From Ruminococcus_G sp964621905 (GTDB taxonomy: Bacteria; Bacillota; Clostridia; Lachnospirales; Lachnospiraceae), in contig CAZUNG010000003.1 of the NCBI GenBank assembly GCA_964621905.1, forward strand, positions 186,001 through 250,000: a stretch of 64,000 bases of DNA, written 5' to 3'. Both the position numbers and the translations under genes were made by a program. Below the pieces are notes generated by a model that saw only the letters and a list, made by a program, of their open reading frames with translations, made no database searches and was not told where the DNA came from. This document shows positions 1 to 7,855 of this stretch, piece by piece; within the stretch, counting starts at the first letter, position 1; each line of letters starts with the position of its first letter.

Positions 1-348
1 TCTGTGGCGGTCAAGGAGCAGTGGGGAAAGATGATCGAGCGGTATCTGCATCAGTCTAAAGTGCTCAAGGCTGTCTTTTTGCTGATTGATATCCGCCATG
101 AGCCTTCTGCTAATGATAAGGCGATGTACGACTGGATCCTGCACAATGGCTTTCAGCCGATCATCATCGCGACGAAACTGGATAAGCTGAAAAAGAGCCA
201 GGTGGCAAGACATGTGAACACGATAAAACAGGGACTGCAAGTGGTTGAGGGAACTCCTGTTGTGCCGTTTTCTGCGCAGACTAAGCAGGGGCGGGATGAA
301 GTCTGGGAACTGATTGAATTGTTTATGACGATGAATCGCGAAGAATAG
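1..348 (+). CDS. engB: Ribosome biogenesis GTPase YsxC/EngB, C-terminal part
   Basis: This is the 3' end of a TRAFAC GTPase; the frame is open to the window edge, so the true start lies upstream. Visible are a downstream switch-like region (LIDIRHEP), the G4 guanine-specificity motif TKLDK near residue 58 of the fragment, and the G5-like VPFSAQT stretch. The family assists assembly of the 50S ribosomal subunit in the cytoplasm. The GTG at position 4 is an internal valine, not a start. A strong hairpin follows at 391-417. Family assignment is firm; only about half of the usual length of roughly 200 residues is present. Confidence 0.9.
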   Translation, partial: SVAVKEQWGKMIERYLHQSKVLKAVFLLIDIRHEPSANDKAMYDWILHNGFQPIIIATKLDKLKKSQVARHVNTIKQGLQVVEGTPVVPFSAQTKQGRDEVWELIELFMTMNREE

Positions 349-390
349 AATCGTACAGCAGGCCCCTTGTTTGCAGGAGATTGGTATGTT

Positions 391-420
391 AAGTTCGAGG
401 GATATTCCCTCGAACTTCTT
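391..420 (+). terminator. Intrinsic terminator after engB
   Basis: A 12-bp perfect stem (AAGTTCGAGGGA paired with TCCCTCGAACTT, loop TAT) is followed by a moderately T-rich stretch. It lies between the engB stop and the start of the next gene, and argues against a start codon upstream of it for the transporter. Confidence 0.75.
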
Positions 421-439
421 TGGGTTTAAGGTGAAGGGA

Positions 440-1390
440 ATGGAGAAAAAACAATTAAAACTGACAAAACCATGGGTGGTTTGCGTGCTGGCGCTGCTTT
501 GTACCTTACTGTGGGGAAGTGCATTTCCATGCGTAAAGACGGGGTATCGTCTGTTTGCGGTCAATGGAAATGATACGGGAAGCCAGATACTTTTTGCAGG
601 CTATCGTTTTACACTGGCGGGTGTGCTGACTCTTATGATCAGCTGTATCACCTGTAAAAAGTTTGCAGTACCGGTTAAAGGAATCCGCTTAAGGGTACTT
701 TTGCTGGGCATACTGCAGACGACTGTCCAGTATGTCTTTTTTTACGTCGGTCTCTCCAATACAACGGGGGTGAAGGGATCGATCATCACGGCGTCAAATT
801 CCTTTTTTTCGATACTGCTGGCGCATTTTCTGATTGCGGGTGAGCGGTTGACGATCAGAAAAGGAATGGGATGCCTGTTGGGATTTGCAGGTGTTGTGGT
901 CATTAATTTCAGTGCTTCTGGATTTGGCGGCGGTTTTTCATTTGCCGGGGAAGGTTTTATGATGATCTCCTGTTTCGCCTATGCGCTTGCTGCCGTTTAT
1001 GTGAAGACTTTTGCCAGAAAAGACAATCCATTTACTATTACTGCATGGCAGCTGCTGATTGGAGGCGTGCTGCTGATCATACTCGGGATTGCTGTGGGCG
1101 GAGAAGTTCGTGAGTTTACGCCGGCGGGGATCCTGCTGCTCTTTTATATGGCGGTGATTTCAAGCGTGGCGTTTTCTGTCTGGACACTGCTGCTGAAACA
1201 CAATCCGGTGGGAACCGTGTCGGTATATGGTTTTATGAATCCTGTATTTGGTGTGTTTTTATCGGCGCTATTTCTGGGAGAGCATGCATTTACGCTGCAG
1301 AATCTGGCGGCTCTGCTGCTGGTAAGTGTGGGGATTATTGTAGTAAACCGTCAGATCCCTTGCAGAAAAGCAAAAAATCCGTTACAATAA
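440..1390 (+). CDS. EamA/DMT-family transporter
   Basis: A membrane protein of about 316 residues with two tandem EamA-type halves and roughly ten hydrophobic segments. The first half carries the typical WGSAFPCVK motif after the first membrane segment. Members of the drug/metabolite transporter superfamily export amino acids or other small metabolites; the substrate cannot be read from the sequence. I place the start at ATG 440, after the terminator hairpin; in-frame TTG 371 and ATG 386 upstream would put that hairpin inside the coding region. An AAGGG just before the ATG is unusually close, so GTG 431 is an alternative. Confidence 0.85.
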   Translation: MEKKQLKLTKPWVVCVLALLCTLLWGSAFPCVKTGYRLFAVNGNDTGSQILFAGYRFTLAGVLTLMISCITCKKFAVPVKGIRLRVLLLGILQTTVQYVFFYVGLSNTTGVKGSIITASNSFFSILLAHFLIAGERLTIRKGMGCLLGFAGVVVINFSASGFGGGFSFAGEGFMMISCFAYALAAVYVKTFARKDNPFTITAWQLLIGGVLLIILGIAVGGEVREFTPAGILLLFYMAVISSVAFSVWTLLLKHNPVGTVSVYGFMNPVFGVFLSALFLGEHAFTLQNLAALLLVSVGIIVVNRQIPCRKAKNPLQ

Positions 1391-1420
1391 AGTGCACAAA
1401 AACAGAAAGACGGTGGTCTT

Positions 1421-2272
1421 ATGGGAATCATTAAAGCGTCAAAACTGGTGTTTGAATATTTAAAATATGATGAAGAGGGCGGTACCGAGGAGAGCAACAG
1501 GGCACTGGATGACATCAATCTTGATGTCAAGGCGGGACAGTTTATCGCTGTTCTCGGGCATAACGGATCGGGTAAATCTACCCTTGCCAAGCATATCAAT
1601 GCGCTTTTGGTGCCGACAGAAGGAACCCTGTGGGTGGATTCCATGGATACTTCAAAAGAGGGAGAGCTGTGGAAGATCCGTCAGAAAGCCGGTATGGTAT
1701 TTCAAAATCCGGACAACCAGATCATCGGAACGGTTGTGGAAGAAGATGTAGGGTTTGGTCCGGAAAATCTTGGCATCAGGACAGAGAATATCTGGAAACG
1801 TGTCGATGAGAGTCTGGATGCGGTGGGTATGACGGCTTACAGAAAACACTCGCCGAACAAGCTGTCCGGGGGGCAGAAGCAGCGTGTTGCGATCGCCGGT
1901 GTGGTTGCGATGCACCCGGAGTGCATAGTGCTGGATGAGCCCACTGCGATGCTGGATCCCAACGGAAGAAAAGAAGTACTGAAAACAGTGCGGGAGCTGA
2001 ACCGGAAGGAGAATGTGACGGTGATACTCATCACACATTATATGGAGGAAGTCATTTTTGCGGACCGTGTATTTGTGATGGATGACGGGCATGTTGTGAT
2101 GGAGGGAACTCCGCGGGAAATTTTTTCACAGGTAGAGCAGCTCAAAACATACCGCCTGGATGTTCCGCAGGTGACACTCTTGGCCTATGAACTGAAAAAG
2201 TCCGGACTGGATCTGCCGGACGGCATTTTAACGATAGAAGAATTGGTGGATGCGATATGTCAATTAAATTAG
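1421..2272 (+). CDS. ecfA1: ECF transporter ATPase EcfA1
   Basis: ABC ATPase of 283 residues belonging to the energy-coupling factor (group II) vitamin transporters. Walker A GHNGSGKST is at residues 46-54, the Q loop near FQNPDNQ, the LSGGQ signature at 148-152, and Walker B with catalytic Glu in IVLDEPTAMLD. FQNPDNQ and the overall length are typical of EcfA. It is the first gene of an overlapping unit with ecfA2, ecfT and truA. No substrate-binding S component is encoded here, so the module probably serves several S proteins encoded elsewhere. Confidence 0.94.
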   Translation: MGIIKASKLVFEYLKYDEEGGTEESNRALDDINLDVKAGQFIAVLGHNGSGKSTLAKHINALLVPTEGTLWVDSMDTSKEGELWKIRQKAGMVFQNPDNQIIGTVVEEDVGFGPENLGIRTENIWKRVDESLDAVGMTAYRKHSPNKLSGGQKQRVAIAGVVAMHPECIVLDEPTAMLDPNGRKEVLKTVRELNRKENVTVILITHYMEEVIFADRVFVMDDGHVVMEGTPREIFSQVEQLKTYRLDVPQVTLLAYELKKSGLDLPDGILTIEELVDAICQLN

Positions 2273-3117
2273 AGAATGTCACATATACGTACAGTCCGGG
2301 AACAGCATACGAGATGAATGCCTTAAAGGATGTCAATCTGGAAATTCCTCAGGGACAGTTTGTCGGCATAATCGGCCATACGGGAAGCGGAAAATCAACG
2401 TTGATACAGCATCTGAACGGATTAATCAGACCGACAGCAGGCAGGGTTCTGTTTGAAGGAAAAGATATCTGGGCGGAGAATTATCCGCTGCGTGAACTGC
2501 GGTTCCAGGTGGGGCTTGTGTTCCAGTATCCGGAACATCAGCTGTTTGAATCAGAGGTACTTGCGGACGTTTGTTTTGGACCGGCTAATCAGGGACTGAC
2601 AAAGGAAGCGTGTGAAAAATATGCCAAGGAAGCACTCTCTCATGTCGGCCTGTCTGAAGCATTTTATGAGAAATCGCCATTTGAACTGTCCGGGGGGCAA
2701 AAACGGCGTGTTGCGATCGCCGGTGTTCTTGCAATGAATCCCAAGGTGCTGGTTCTTGATGAACCAACCGCCGGGCTTGACCCAAAAGGGCGGGATGAGA
2801 TTCTGGATCAAATCGCATATCTTCATAAAACAAGAGGGATTACTATTATCCTGGTTTCGCACAGTATGGAAGATATTGCACGATACGTAGAACGTATTAT
2901 TGTCATGAACCAGGGAGAAAAGGCGTTTGACGGCACTTGCAAAGAGGTCTTTTCCCATTTTAAAGAACTGGAAGCGATCGGCCTTGCGGCGCCCCAGATC
3001 ACTTATATTATGCATGCGCTTGAAAAAAGAGGGTTTTCTGTGGATACCACTGCGACGACCATAGAAGAGGCCCGAGAGTCCATACTCAGGGCACTTGGAA
3101 AGGATATACCATCATGA
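2257..3117 (+). CDS. ecfA2: ECF transporter ATPase EcfA2
   Basis: The second ATPase of the heterodimeric ECF module, 286 residues. Walker A GHTGSGKST is at residues 40-48, a VFQYPEHQLFE Q-loop region is characteristic of EcfA2, the LSGGQKRR signature begins near residue 144, and the Walker B stretch is VLVLDEPTAGLD. Its start codon lies 16 bp inside the end of ecfA1, and its stop overlaps the start of ecfT, which implies translational coupling and equal stoichiometry. Confidence 0.94.
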   Translation: MSIKLENVTYTYSPGTAYEMNALKDVNLEIPQGQFVGIIGHTGSGKSTLIQHLNGLIRPTAGRVLFEGKDIWAENYPLRELRFQVGLVFQYPEHQLFESEVLADVCFGPANQGLTKEACEKYAKEALSHVGLSEAFYEKSPFELSGGQKRRVAIAGVLAMNPKVLVLDEPTAGLDPKGRDEILDQIAYLHKTRGITIILVSHSMEDIARYVERIIVMNQGEKAFDGTCKEVFSHFKELEAIGLAAPQITYIMHALEKRGFSVDTTATTIEEARESILRALGKDIPS

Positions 3118-3926
3118 TCAGAGATATCACAATAGGCCAGTACTACCCGGCGGATTCGATTCTGCACAGGCTGGACCCGCGTGTAAAATTGATTGCCACA
3201 ATTATCTTCATTGCCAGCCTGTTTGTGTCCAATACATGGACCGGTTATCTTGCGGCGACTGTTTTTCTGGCAGCAGTTATCAAAATCTCAAAAGTTCCGT
3301 TTCGGTTTATGGTAAAAGGCCTGAAGGCCATCGTGGTTCTTTTGATGATTACGCTGTTTTTTAATATGATCTTTACCCCGGGGAAACCCGTTTTTCATAT
3401 CTGGATCATCACGGTTACCAGAGAAGGCGTGGTTTTGGCGGCCAGAATGGGAATCCGGCTGATTTACCTCATTATCGGGTCCTCCGTGATGACGCTTACG
3501 ACGACTCCAAACCAGCTGACAGATGGCCTGGAACGACTGCTCAAGCCATTGGAGAAGATCAGAGTGCCGGTGCATGACATTGCTATGATGATGTCGATTG
3601 CACTGCGCTTTATCCCAATTCTGCTGGAGGAGACAGACAAGATCATGAAGGCTCAGATCGCCAGAGGCGCTGACTTTGAGACCGGCGGTTTGCTGAAAAA
3701 GATTAAAAGTATGGTGCCTCTTCTCGTACCACTGTTTATTTCCGCATTTCGGAGGGCAAATGATCTGGCACTTGCGATGGAAGCGCGGTGCTACCATGGC
3801 GGTGAGGGGAGAACACAGATGAAACCGCTGGTCTATAAGAAACGAGATGTCTTTGCCTGCCTGATTCTGCTGGCTTATCTGGCGATCTGTATTTTACTGC
3901 GGGTATTTGGGAGGTATCTGGTATGA
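3114..3926 (+). CDS. ecfT: ECF transporter transmembrane component EcfT
   Basis: A 270-residue membrane protein of the CbiQ/EcfT family. It has an N-terminal group of hydrophobic helices, a central cytoplasmic part with the QIARGADFE motif (the Ala-Arg-Gly coupling motif that contacts the ATPases), a second MEARCYHGG motif, and a last membrane helix. It starts at the ATGA overlap with ecfA2 and its own stop overlaps truA by four bases. It forms the scaffold linking both ATPases to a substrate-specific S component. Confidence 0.94.
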   Translation: MIRDITIGQYYPADSILHRLDPRVKLIATIIFIASLFVSNTWTGYLAATVFLAAVIKISKVPFRFMVKGLKAIVVLLMITLFFNMIFTPGKPVFHIWIITVTREGVVLAARMGIRLIYLIIGSSVMTLTTTPNQLTDGLERLLKPLEKIRVPVHDIAMMMSIALRFIPILLEETDKIMKAQIARGADFETGGLLKKIKSMVPLLVPLFISAFRRANDLALAMEARCYHGGEGRTQMKPLVYKKRDVFACLILLAYLAICILLRVFGRYLV

Positions 3927-4681
3927 AGCGGGTGAGGCTGACGGTAGCGTATGACGGCACCAATTACTGTGGATGGCAGGTACAGGCAAACGGCAATACG
4001 GTACAGGCGGAATTAAATCATCATTTGTCACAGCTTCTGCAGGAGGAAATTGTGACGATGGGAGCCAGCCGCACGGACGCAGGGGTACATGCCCTGGGAA
4101 ATGTAGCTGTGTTTGACACGAATGCCAGGATTCCGGGAGAGAAGATTTCCTACGCTTTGAATCAGCGGCTGCCGGAAGACATCCGGATCCAGTGTTCGGA
4201 AGAGGTGCCGAAGGATTTTCATCCCCGGTACTGTGAGAGTGAAAAGACATATGAGTACCGGATTTTAAATCGTCGTTTTCCGCTGCCCACGGAGCGGTTT
4301 TATTCTTATTTTTACCACTATCATCTGAACCTGGAAAAAATGCGCGAAGGTGCGGCATATCTGATCGGTGAGCATGACTTTGCGAGTTTCTGCGGAGCGA
4401 ATGCCCAGGTAAAGACAACGGTGAGAACTGTGACGGACATCGGCATTGAGAAAGCGAATGACATCGTTGTCATCCGCGTGTCGGGCAAAGGGTTCCTGTA
4501 CAATATGGTCCGTATTATTGCGGGAACGTTGATTGAGATTGGTAATGGAGCGTATCCGCCGCAGAGGATGAAAGAGATTTTGGAAGCTGCCGACCGGGAA
4601 ACGGCCGGACCGACCGCTCCTGCGTGCGGCCTTACGCTTGTCAGGATTCGTTTTACAGGGGAATCACGGGACTTTGCCTGA
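3923..4681 (+). CDS. truA: tRNA pseudouridine(38-40) synthase TruA
   Basis: A 252-residue pseudouridine synthase that modifies positions 38-40 of the tRNA anticodon arm. The catalytic aspartate is Asp52 in the SRTDAGVHA motif, and the C-terminal GKGFLYNMVRI motif is also family-typical. It is translationally coupled to ecfT by an ATGA overlap; the ecfA-ecfA-ecfT-truA order followed by rplM-rpsI is common in Firmicutes (established knowledge). Confidence 0.96.
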   Translation: MKRVRLTVAYDGTNYCGWQVQANGNTVQAELNHHLSQLLQEEIVTMGASRTDAGVHALGNVAVFDTNARIPGEKISYALNQRLPEDIRIQCSEEVPKDFHPRYCESEKTYEYRILNRRFPLPTERFYSYFYHYHLNLEKMREGAAYLIGEHDFASFCGANAQVKTTVRTVTDIGIEKANDIVVIRVSGKGFLYNMVRIIAGTLIEIGNGAYPPQRMKEILEAADRETAGPTAPACGLTLVRIRFTGESRDFA

Positions 4682-4711
4682 TAAAAAAGGCAAAAAAACA
4701 GAAAAAATCTG

Positions 4712-4740
4712 TTGACACGCGTGGTACAGTATAATATAAT
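4712..4740 (+). promoter_or_regulatory. Consensus sigma-A promoter for rplM-rpsI
   Basis: TTGACA at 4712-4717 and TATAAT at 4735-4740 are separated by 17 bp. A second TATAAT overlaps at 4730-4735, but with a 12-bp spacer. Transcription would start near 4747 and leave a leader of about 105 nt before rplM. Confidence 0.85.
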
Positions 4741-4746
4741 TATTCA

Positions 4747-4852
4747 ATGTGACAGCGTACGTAAATATCTGATCCAATGCCCCGGTAAAGATATTTTACA
4801 ATGATAGATATTCACAGAATTACATGTAAATCGATTAACAGGAGGTAAATCC
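4747..4852 (+). promoter_or_regulatory. Candidate ribosomal-protein leader of rplM
   Basis: The roughly 105-nt leader holds a stem formed by GTAAATATCT (4761-4770) and AGATATTTTAC (4789-4799). Firmicute rplM-rpsI operons often carry an autoregulatory L13 leader; I see a plausible helix but cannot confirm a match to the known family. AGGAGGT just before the ATG is the ribosome binding site. Confidence 0.4.
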
Positions 4853-5281
4853 ATGAACACTTATATGGCTAACCCAGCTAAGATTGAAAGAAAATGGTAT
4901 GTAGTGGATGCTGAGGGATGTACATTGGGACGTCTTGCATCTGAAGTAGCAAAAGTTTTACGAGGCAAAAACAAACCGGTTTTTACACCGCATATTGATA
5001 CAGGTGATTATGTAGTAGTCATCAATGCAGAGAAAATCAATGTGACTGGAAAGAAATTAGACCAGAAAATTTATTACCATCACTCAGAATACGTAGGCGG
5101 AATGAAAGAGACTACGCTGAGAGAAATGTTAGCAAAGAAACCGGAAAAAGTGATTGAGCTGGCTGTCAAAGGCATGCTTCCGAAAGGACCGCTGGGAAGA
5201 CAGATGCTTACAAAACTTAGCGTATATGCTGGTGCAGAGCATCCACATGCTGCTCAGAAACCAGAAGTGTTAACATTTTAA
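4853..5281 (+). CDS. rplM: Large-subunit ribosomal protein L13
   Basis: A 142-residue protein of normal length for L13. Family landmarks include WYVVDAEGCTLGRLAS near the N terminus, the HIDTGDYVVVINA stretch, and MLPKGPLGR toward the C terminus. An ideal AGGAGGT precedes the ATG. It is co-transcribed with rpsI 16 bp downstream; both are essential core ribosomal proteins. Confidence 0.98.
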   Translation: MNTYMANPAKIERKWYVVDAEGCTLGRLASEVAKVLRGKNKPVFTPHIDTGDYVVVINAEKINVTGKKLDQKIYYHHSEYVGGMKETTLREMLAKKPEKVIELAVKGMLPKGPLGRQMLTKLSVYAGAEHPHAAQKPEVLTF

Positions 5282-5297
5282 GAGGAGGTAAAAAACA

Positions 5298-5690
5298 TTG
5301 GCTAGTGCAAGATATTATGGAACAGGCAGAAGAAAAAAATCAATTGCAAGAGTATATTTAGTACCGGGAACGGGAAAGATTACAATCAATAAAAGAGATA
5401 TTGACGAGTATCTGGGACTGGAAACACTGAAAGTTATCGTTCGTCAGCCTCTGACAGCAACGGAATCCGTTGACAAATTTGATGTACTGGTAAACGTACA
5501 CGGCGGCGGATATACAGGACAGGCAGGTGCCATCAGACACGGCATTGCAAGAGCACTGCTTCAGGCAGACTCTGATTTCAGACCGATCCTGAAAAAAGCA
5601 GGATATCTGACACGTGATCCGAGAATGAAAGAAAGAAAGAAATACGGTCTCAAAGCTGCACGTCGTGCACCTCAGTTCTCAAAACGTTAA
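5298..5690 (+). CDS. rpsI: Small-subunit ribosomal protein S9
   Basis: A 130-residue S9 with the characteristic YGTGRRKKSIARV N terminus and the basic C terminus ending in FSKR that reaches the decoding site. The start is TTG at 5298, fixed by AGAGGAGGT at 5281-5289. It forms the second gene of the rplM-rpsI unit and is followed by an intrinsic terminator. Confidence 0.98.
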   Translation: MASARYYGTGRRKKSIARVYLVPGTGKITINKRDIDEYLGLETLKVIVRQPLTATESVDKFDVLVNVHGGGYTGQAGAIRHGIARALLQADSDFRPILKKAGYLTRDPRMKERKKYGLKAARRAPQFSKR

Positions 5691-5781
5691 TAAATGTTTT
5701 CAAAGAGATAATTTTTGGAATACGTTTTTGACTGAAAATGCCGGAAATCTGAGAGTTTGCAACAGTTATCGAGCAATAATA

Positions 5782-5823
5782 AGACACTTTTTGGTAAGAA
5801 GATTACTGAAAAGTGTCTTTTTT
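5782..5823 (+). terminator. Terminator of rplM-rpsI
   Basis: The stem AGACACTTTT (5782-5791) pairs with AAAAGTGTCT (5809-5818) and runs into a T tract. It closes the ribosomal operon and marks the left edge of the damaged accessory island. Confidence 0.85.
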
Positions 5824-5869
5824 ATTGTCTGTTACTTTGTAGCGGATTCATGTTCCGGCTCCTTACATA

Positions 5870-6190
5870 TCAGATTGACAGCGTGGGAATACAGGTATGC
5901 CTGCAGCAATGAGGTGTACGGTCGATTTCAAGCTGTTCTACAAGTGTGCGCCCCCATAGGCGTCAATCACCGTTTGAAGATTTGCAAGTTTAATATCCTG
6001 AAAGACCTTGTTGTAGAGACAAGAAAAGGCGTTGTAGGAAGCGGTAGATCCTTTCACATTACTTTCTGAGACGATTTCGTATTTTTCGTTTTGACCATTC
6101 TTCATCCAATTTGCAATTCATATAGTAGGCGAGAGTTTTTTCTTGACGAGCTCTCAGTCGTTCCGGAGAAATTTTCCCATTAAATACAAG
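5870..6190 (-). pseudogene. Decayed tyrosine-recombinase (integrase) gene
   Basis: On the minus strand I can read pieces of a mobile-element integrase in shifting frames. One piece resembles the core-binding (SAM-like) domain: SNVKGSTASYNAF followed by LYNKVFQDIKLANLQ, ending in a stop at 5938. A separate piece at about 5876-5937 reads RTPHCCRHTC, which resembles the catalytic H-x-x-R box near the integrase C terminus. The stretch that should join them is missing. The gene is therefore internally deleted and frameshifted, a relic of an integrated element. The precise element family is inferred, not proven. Confidence 0.72.
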
Positions 6191-6322
6191 AGAACATTCT
6201 CAGGCGTCAGATGGTGGCAGCTTTTATTCTATTTCCTAATCCAATCAAATTTATTTTCATGAGATCATAGTGGTTAATAATATCTGCACACGCAACAAAA
6301 CTGCATATCATGATAATGCGCA

Positions 6323-6487
6323 ATGAAATTGCAGATGCTGCTTGCGAAACAGGGGATAACAAAAAAACTGACAGAAATGGCCGGTGTTTCCAGACAGACG
6401 GTATCCTGCATTATTTCAGGGAAGGGCTGTACGGCAATCACGGCATATAAGATCACAAGCGCGTTAGGTGTAACTGTAGAATTCTGA
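6323..6487 (+). CDS. Short XRE-type helix-turn-helix protein, probably a remnant
   Basis: A 54-residue frame contains a clear Cro/CI-like helix-turn-helix: KLTEMAGVSRQTVS followed by IISGKG and AYKITSALGV. Such proteins usually occur as regulators of integrated elements. No Shine-Dalgarno sequence is visible before the ATG, the opposing strand upstream holds the dead integrase, and the protein stops right after the domain. I regard it as leftover cargo of the same element; it may or may not be expressed. Confidence 0.55.
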   Translation: MKLQMLLAKQGITKKLTEMAGVSRQTVSCIISGKGCTAITAYKITSALGVTVEF

Positions 6488-6662
6488 AGTTCGGACAGGC
6501 CGTAAAAGTCGGAGAATCCAATGAGTTCAGCTATTATTGTTCGGATAAAATTGATTACAAAAAATCATAGGGTTTGCTATAAGTCAGTCTTATGGCAAAC
6601 TCTAATTTTTGTATATTGGACGATTCGTGTGATGAGTGATTATAATAACATCATCACAAAAA

Positions 6663-6678
6663 CCTATTAATTAATAGG
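6663..6678. promoter_or_regulatory. Perfect dyad CCTATTAATTAATAGG, candidate Rrf2 operator
   Basis: A perfect 16-bp palindrome lies just downstream of a TATAAT at 6641-6646 and 22 bp before the start of an ABC ATPase stub. Related dyads occur at 6984-7002, in front of the Rrf2 gene, and in the cysK promoter region, so I read it as an operator for the Rrf2-family regulator encoded at 8805-9236 (inference). Confidence 0.55.
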
Positions 6679-6700
6679 CTATGGAAAAGGGGTATTTCGT

Positions 6701-6886
6701 ATGGCGCAAATGGAATTGTTAAATGTAACGAAGAAGTTTGATGATGTAGTTGCATTAGACAATATCAATCTTGAAATAGAGCGTGGTGAGGTGATTGTTG
6801 AAGGTGAAAAGCTTTCTGATATGTTGTCGGCAAAGATGCTCTGGCATATGAGCAGTCTGATTCTGAAGCGGCAAAAACATATGTAA
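6701..6886 (+). pseudogene. ABC transporter ATPase, N-terminal stub
   Basis: The first 30 or so residues (MELLNVTKKFDDVVALDNIN... up to LEIERGEV) match the start of an ABC ATPase, but the sequence then diverges just before Walker A should appear, and the frame ends at residue 61. No Walker A, signature or Walker B exists. An operator-like dyad and an AAAAGGGG site precede it, so a regulated ABC operon once began here. The deletion junction lies near 6790-6830. Confidence 0.7.
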
Positions 6887-6993
6887 ATATGGTCTGCTCT
6901 GTTGGAGTTCATAGCAATTCAATTCATACAAATGGTTTTAAAGAGGATTGCTTTGAAAGATATTTAGTGGTATATTATTTAAAACCTATTTAA
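6829..6993 (+). pseudogene. Unrecognised C-terminal coding remnant
   Basis: In another frame, downstream of the ATPase break, 54 codons stay open to a TAA at 6991 and have ordinary protein-like composition (for example SEAAKTYVNMVCSVGVHS). I do not recognise a family. It may be the tail of the gene that became joined to the ATPase stub by deletion. The frame ends inside the next operator-like dyad. Confidence 0.25.
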
Positions 6994-7002
6994 AAAATAG
7001 GT
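6984..7002. promoter_or_regulatory. Dyad ACCTATTTAAAAAATAGGT, candidate Rrf2 operator
   Basis: Eight-bp arms ACCTATTT and AAATAGGT flank a 3-bp centre. No intact gene follows: the next thing downstream is the 3' end of the IS110-type transposase on the other strand, so the element's target gene seems to have been lost or displaced. Confidence 0.5.
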
Positions 7003-7034
7003 AATAAAATATAAAGGTGACAAACGATAAATAG

Positions 7035-7652
7035 TCAAGAGGTTTTTGGAAGTTTTTTGTTTTCGTAAAGAGTGTTAAAGTCTGTTCCCTGCTTCTCCAA
7101 TGCATAGATGACCCTAACAAGCTTTTTTGCTACAGGAGTGATCGTTACTCTGTGTGGTTTGCCTTCCGCATGTTTCTTTGCATAGTAAGTTGCGAATGTC
7201 ATATCAAAATGGATTAACGGAAGACAGCAGCTGATGAGGACATACCGGAGCTGGGATGAGCCGTGCTTTACCATTCGCCCTCCGTGTGATTCAGTTCCCG
7301 ATTCGTTTATACCTGGTTCAATACCTGCAAAAGCAAGCATCTGAGCCGGTGTAGAGAAATTAGATATATCTCCGTATTCAGAGTAGATAACGGCGGCAGA
7401 TATAGGGCCGATTCCGGGAACGGACATATAGTGGGGATGTACTTCCTCAATCAGCTTGTGGAGTTCTGCTTCAAGTGTGTCAATCTCTTTTACAAGAGAT
7501 TGATATAGTGTAAGAAGGCTGTTCAGTTCCACATCAAAGACAGAGTGATTTCCAACAAAGGACATGGACATTTTGATATGCCTCCTGATATGTATTTTAG
7601 CACTGTTGTCTTTCCCAGGGAGTTCGGCTGTGTAATCACGTAAATAGAAACG
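7035..7652 (-). pseudogene. 5'-truncated IS110-family transposase
   Basis: The frame is open from 7652 to the stop at 7035; an ATG at 7571 gives a 178-residue product. It contains the C-terminal Transposase_20 (IS116/IS110/IS902) region: MSVPGIGPISAAVIYSEYGD followed by MLAFAGIEPG and GSSQLRYVL. The N-terminal DEDD catalytic domain is absent; homologous-looking sequence begins only at about RFYLRDYTAELPGKD upstream of the ATG. Intact IS110 proteins have about 300-400 residues. The upstream region that would encode the guide (bridge) RNA in this family is also not recognisable. The element should be immobile. Confidence 0.85.
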
Positions 7653-7816
7653 TCAAGCGTTAACAAACTGATTAACAGTAATAGACGAAAAGCTGTGGTC
7701 TGAGTCACCTCGGAACAGTCAAAGCTATAATGAAATAGATACAGATCCACAGTGCTTATGTAAATATATCAGATTAGGATTGAATTACCCAGTAGAACCT
7801 GGGAGAAAGGAAAAAT

Positions 7817-7840
7817 CCAATCACTTTTTAATATGATTGG
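7817..7840. promoter_or_regulatory. Dyad CCAATCA-N10-TGATTGG before the LysR gene
   Basis: Inverted 7-bp arms lie 16-39 bp before the LysR-family start codon. Autoregulation by LysR proteins through nearby dyads is common. A second small dyad, CCCAG-N6-CTGGG, sits at about 7788-7803. The stretch 7653-7816 otherwise shows nothing I can name. Confidence 0.3.
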
Positions 7841-7855
7841 GTTATACGTGATTAA

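Noticed and set aside
4..6. GTG at the left edge as a gene start
   Set aside because: The frame continues as engB from outside the window; it is an internal valine.
1837..3963. Minus-strand frames opposite the ECF and truA genes
   Set aside because: They mirror coding sequence with strong third-position bias and have no conserved motifs.
5665..6069. Plus-strand frame over the end of rpsI
   Set aside because: It begins inside rpsI, crosses the operon terminator and covers the minus-strand integrase relic; no ribosome binding site.
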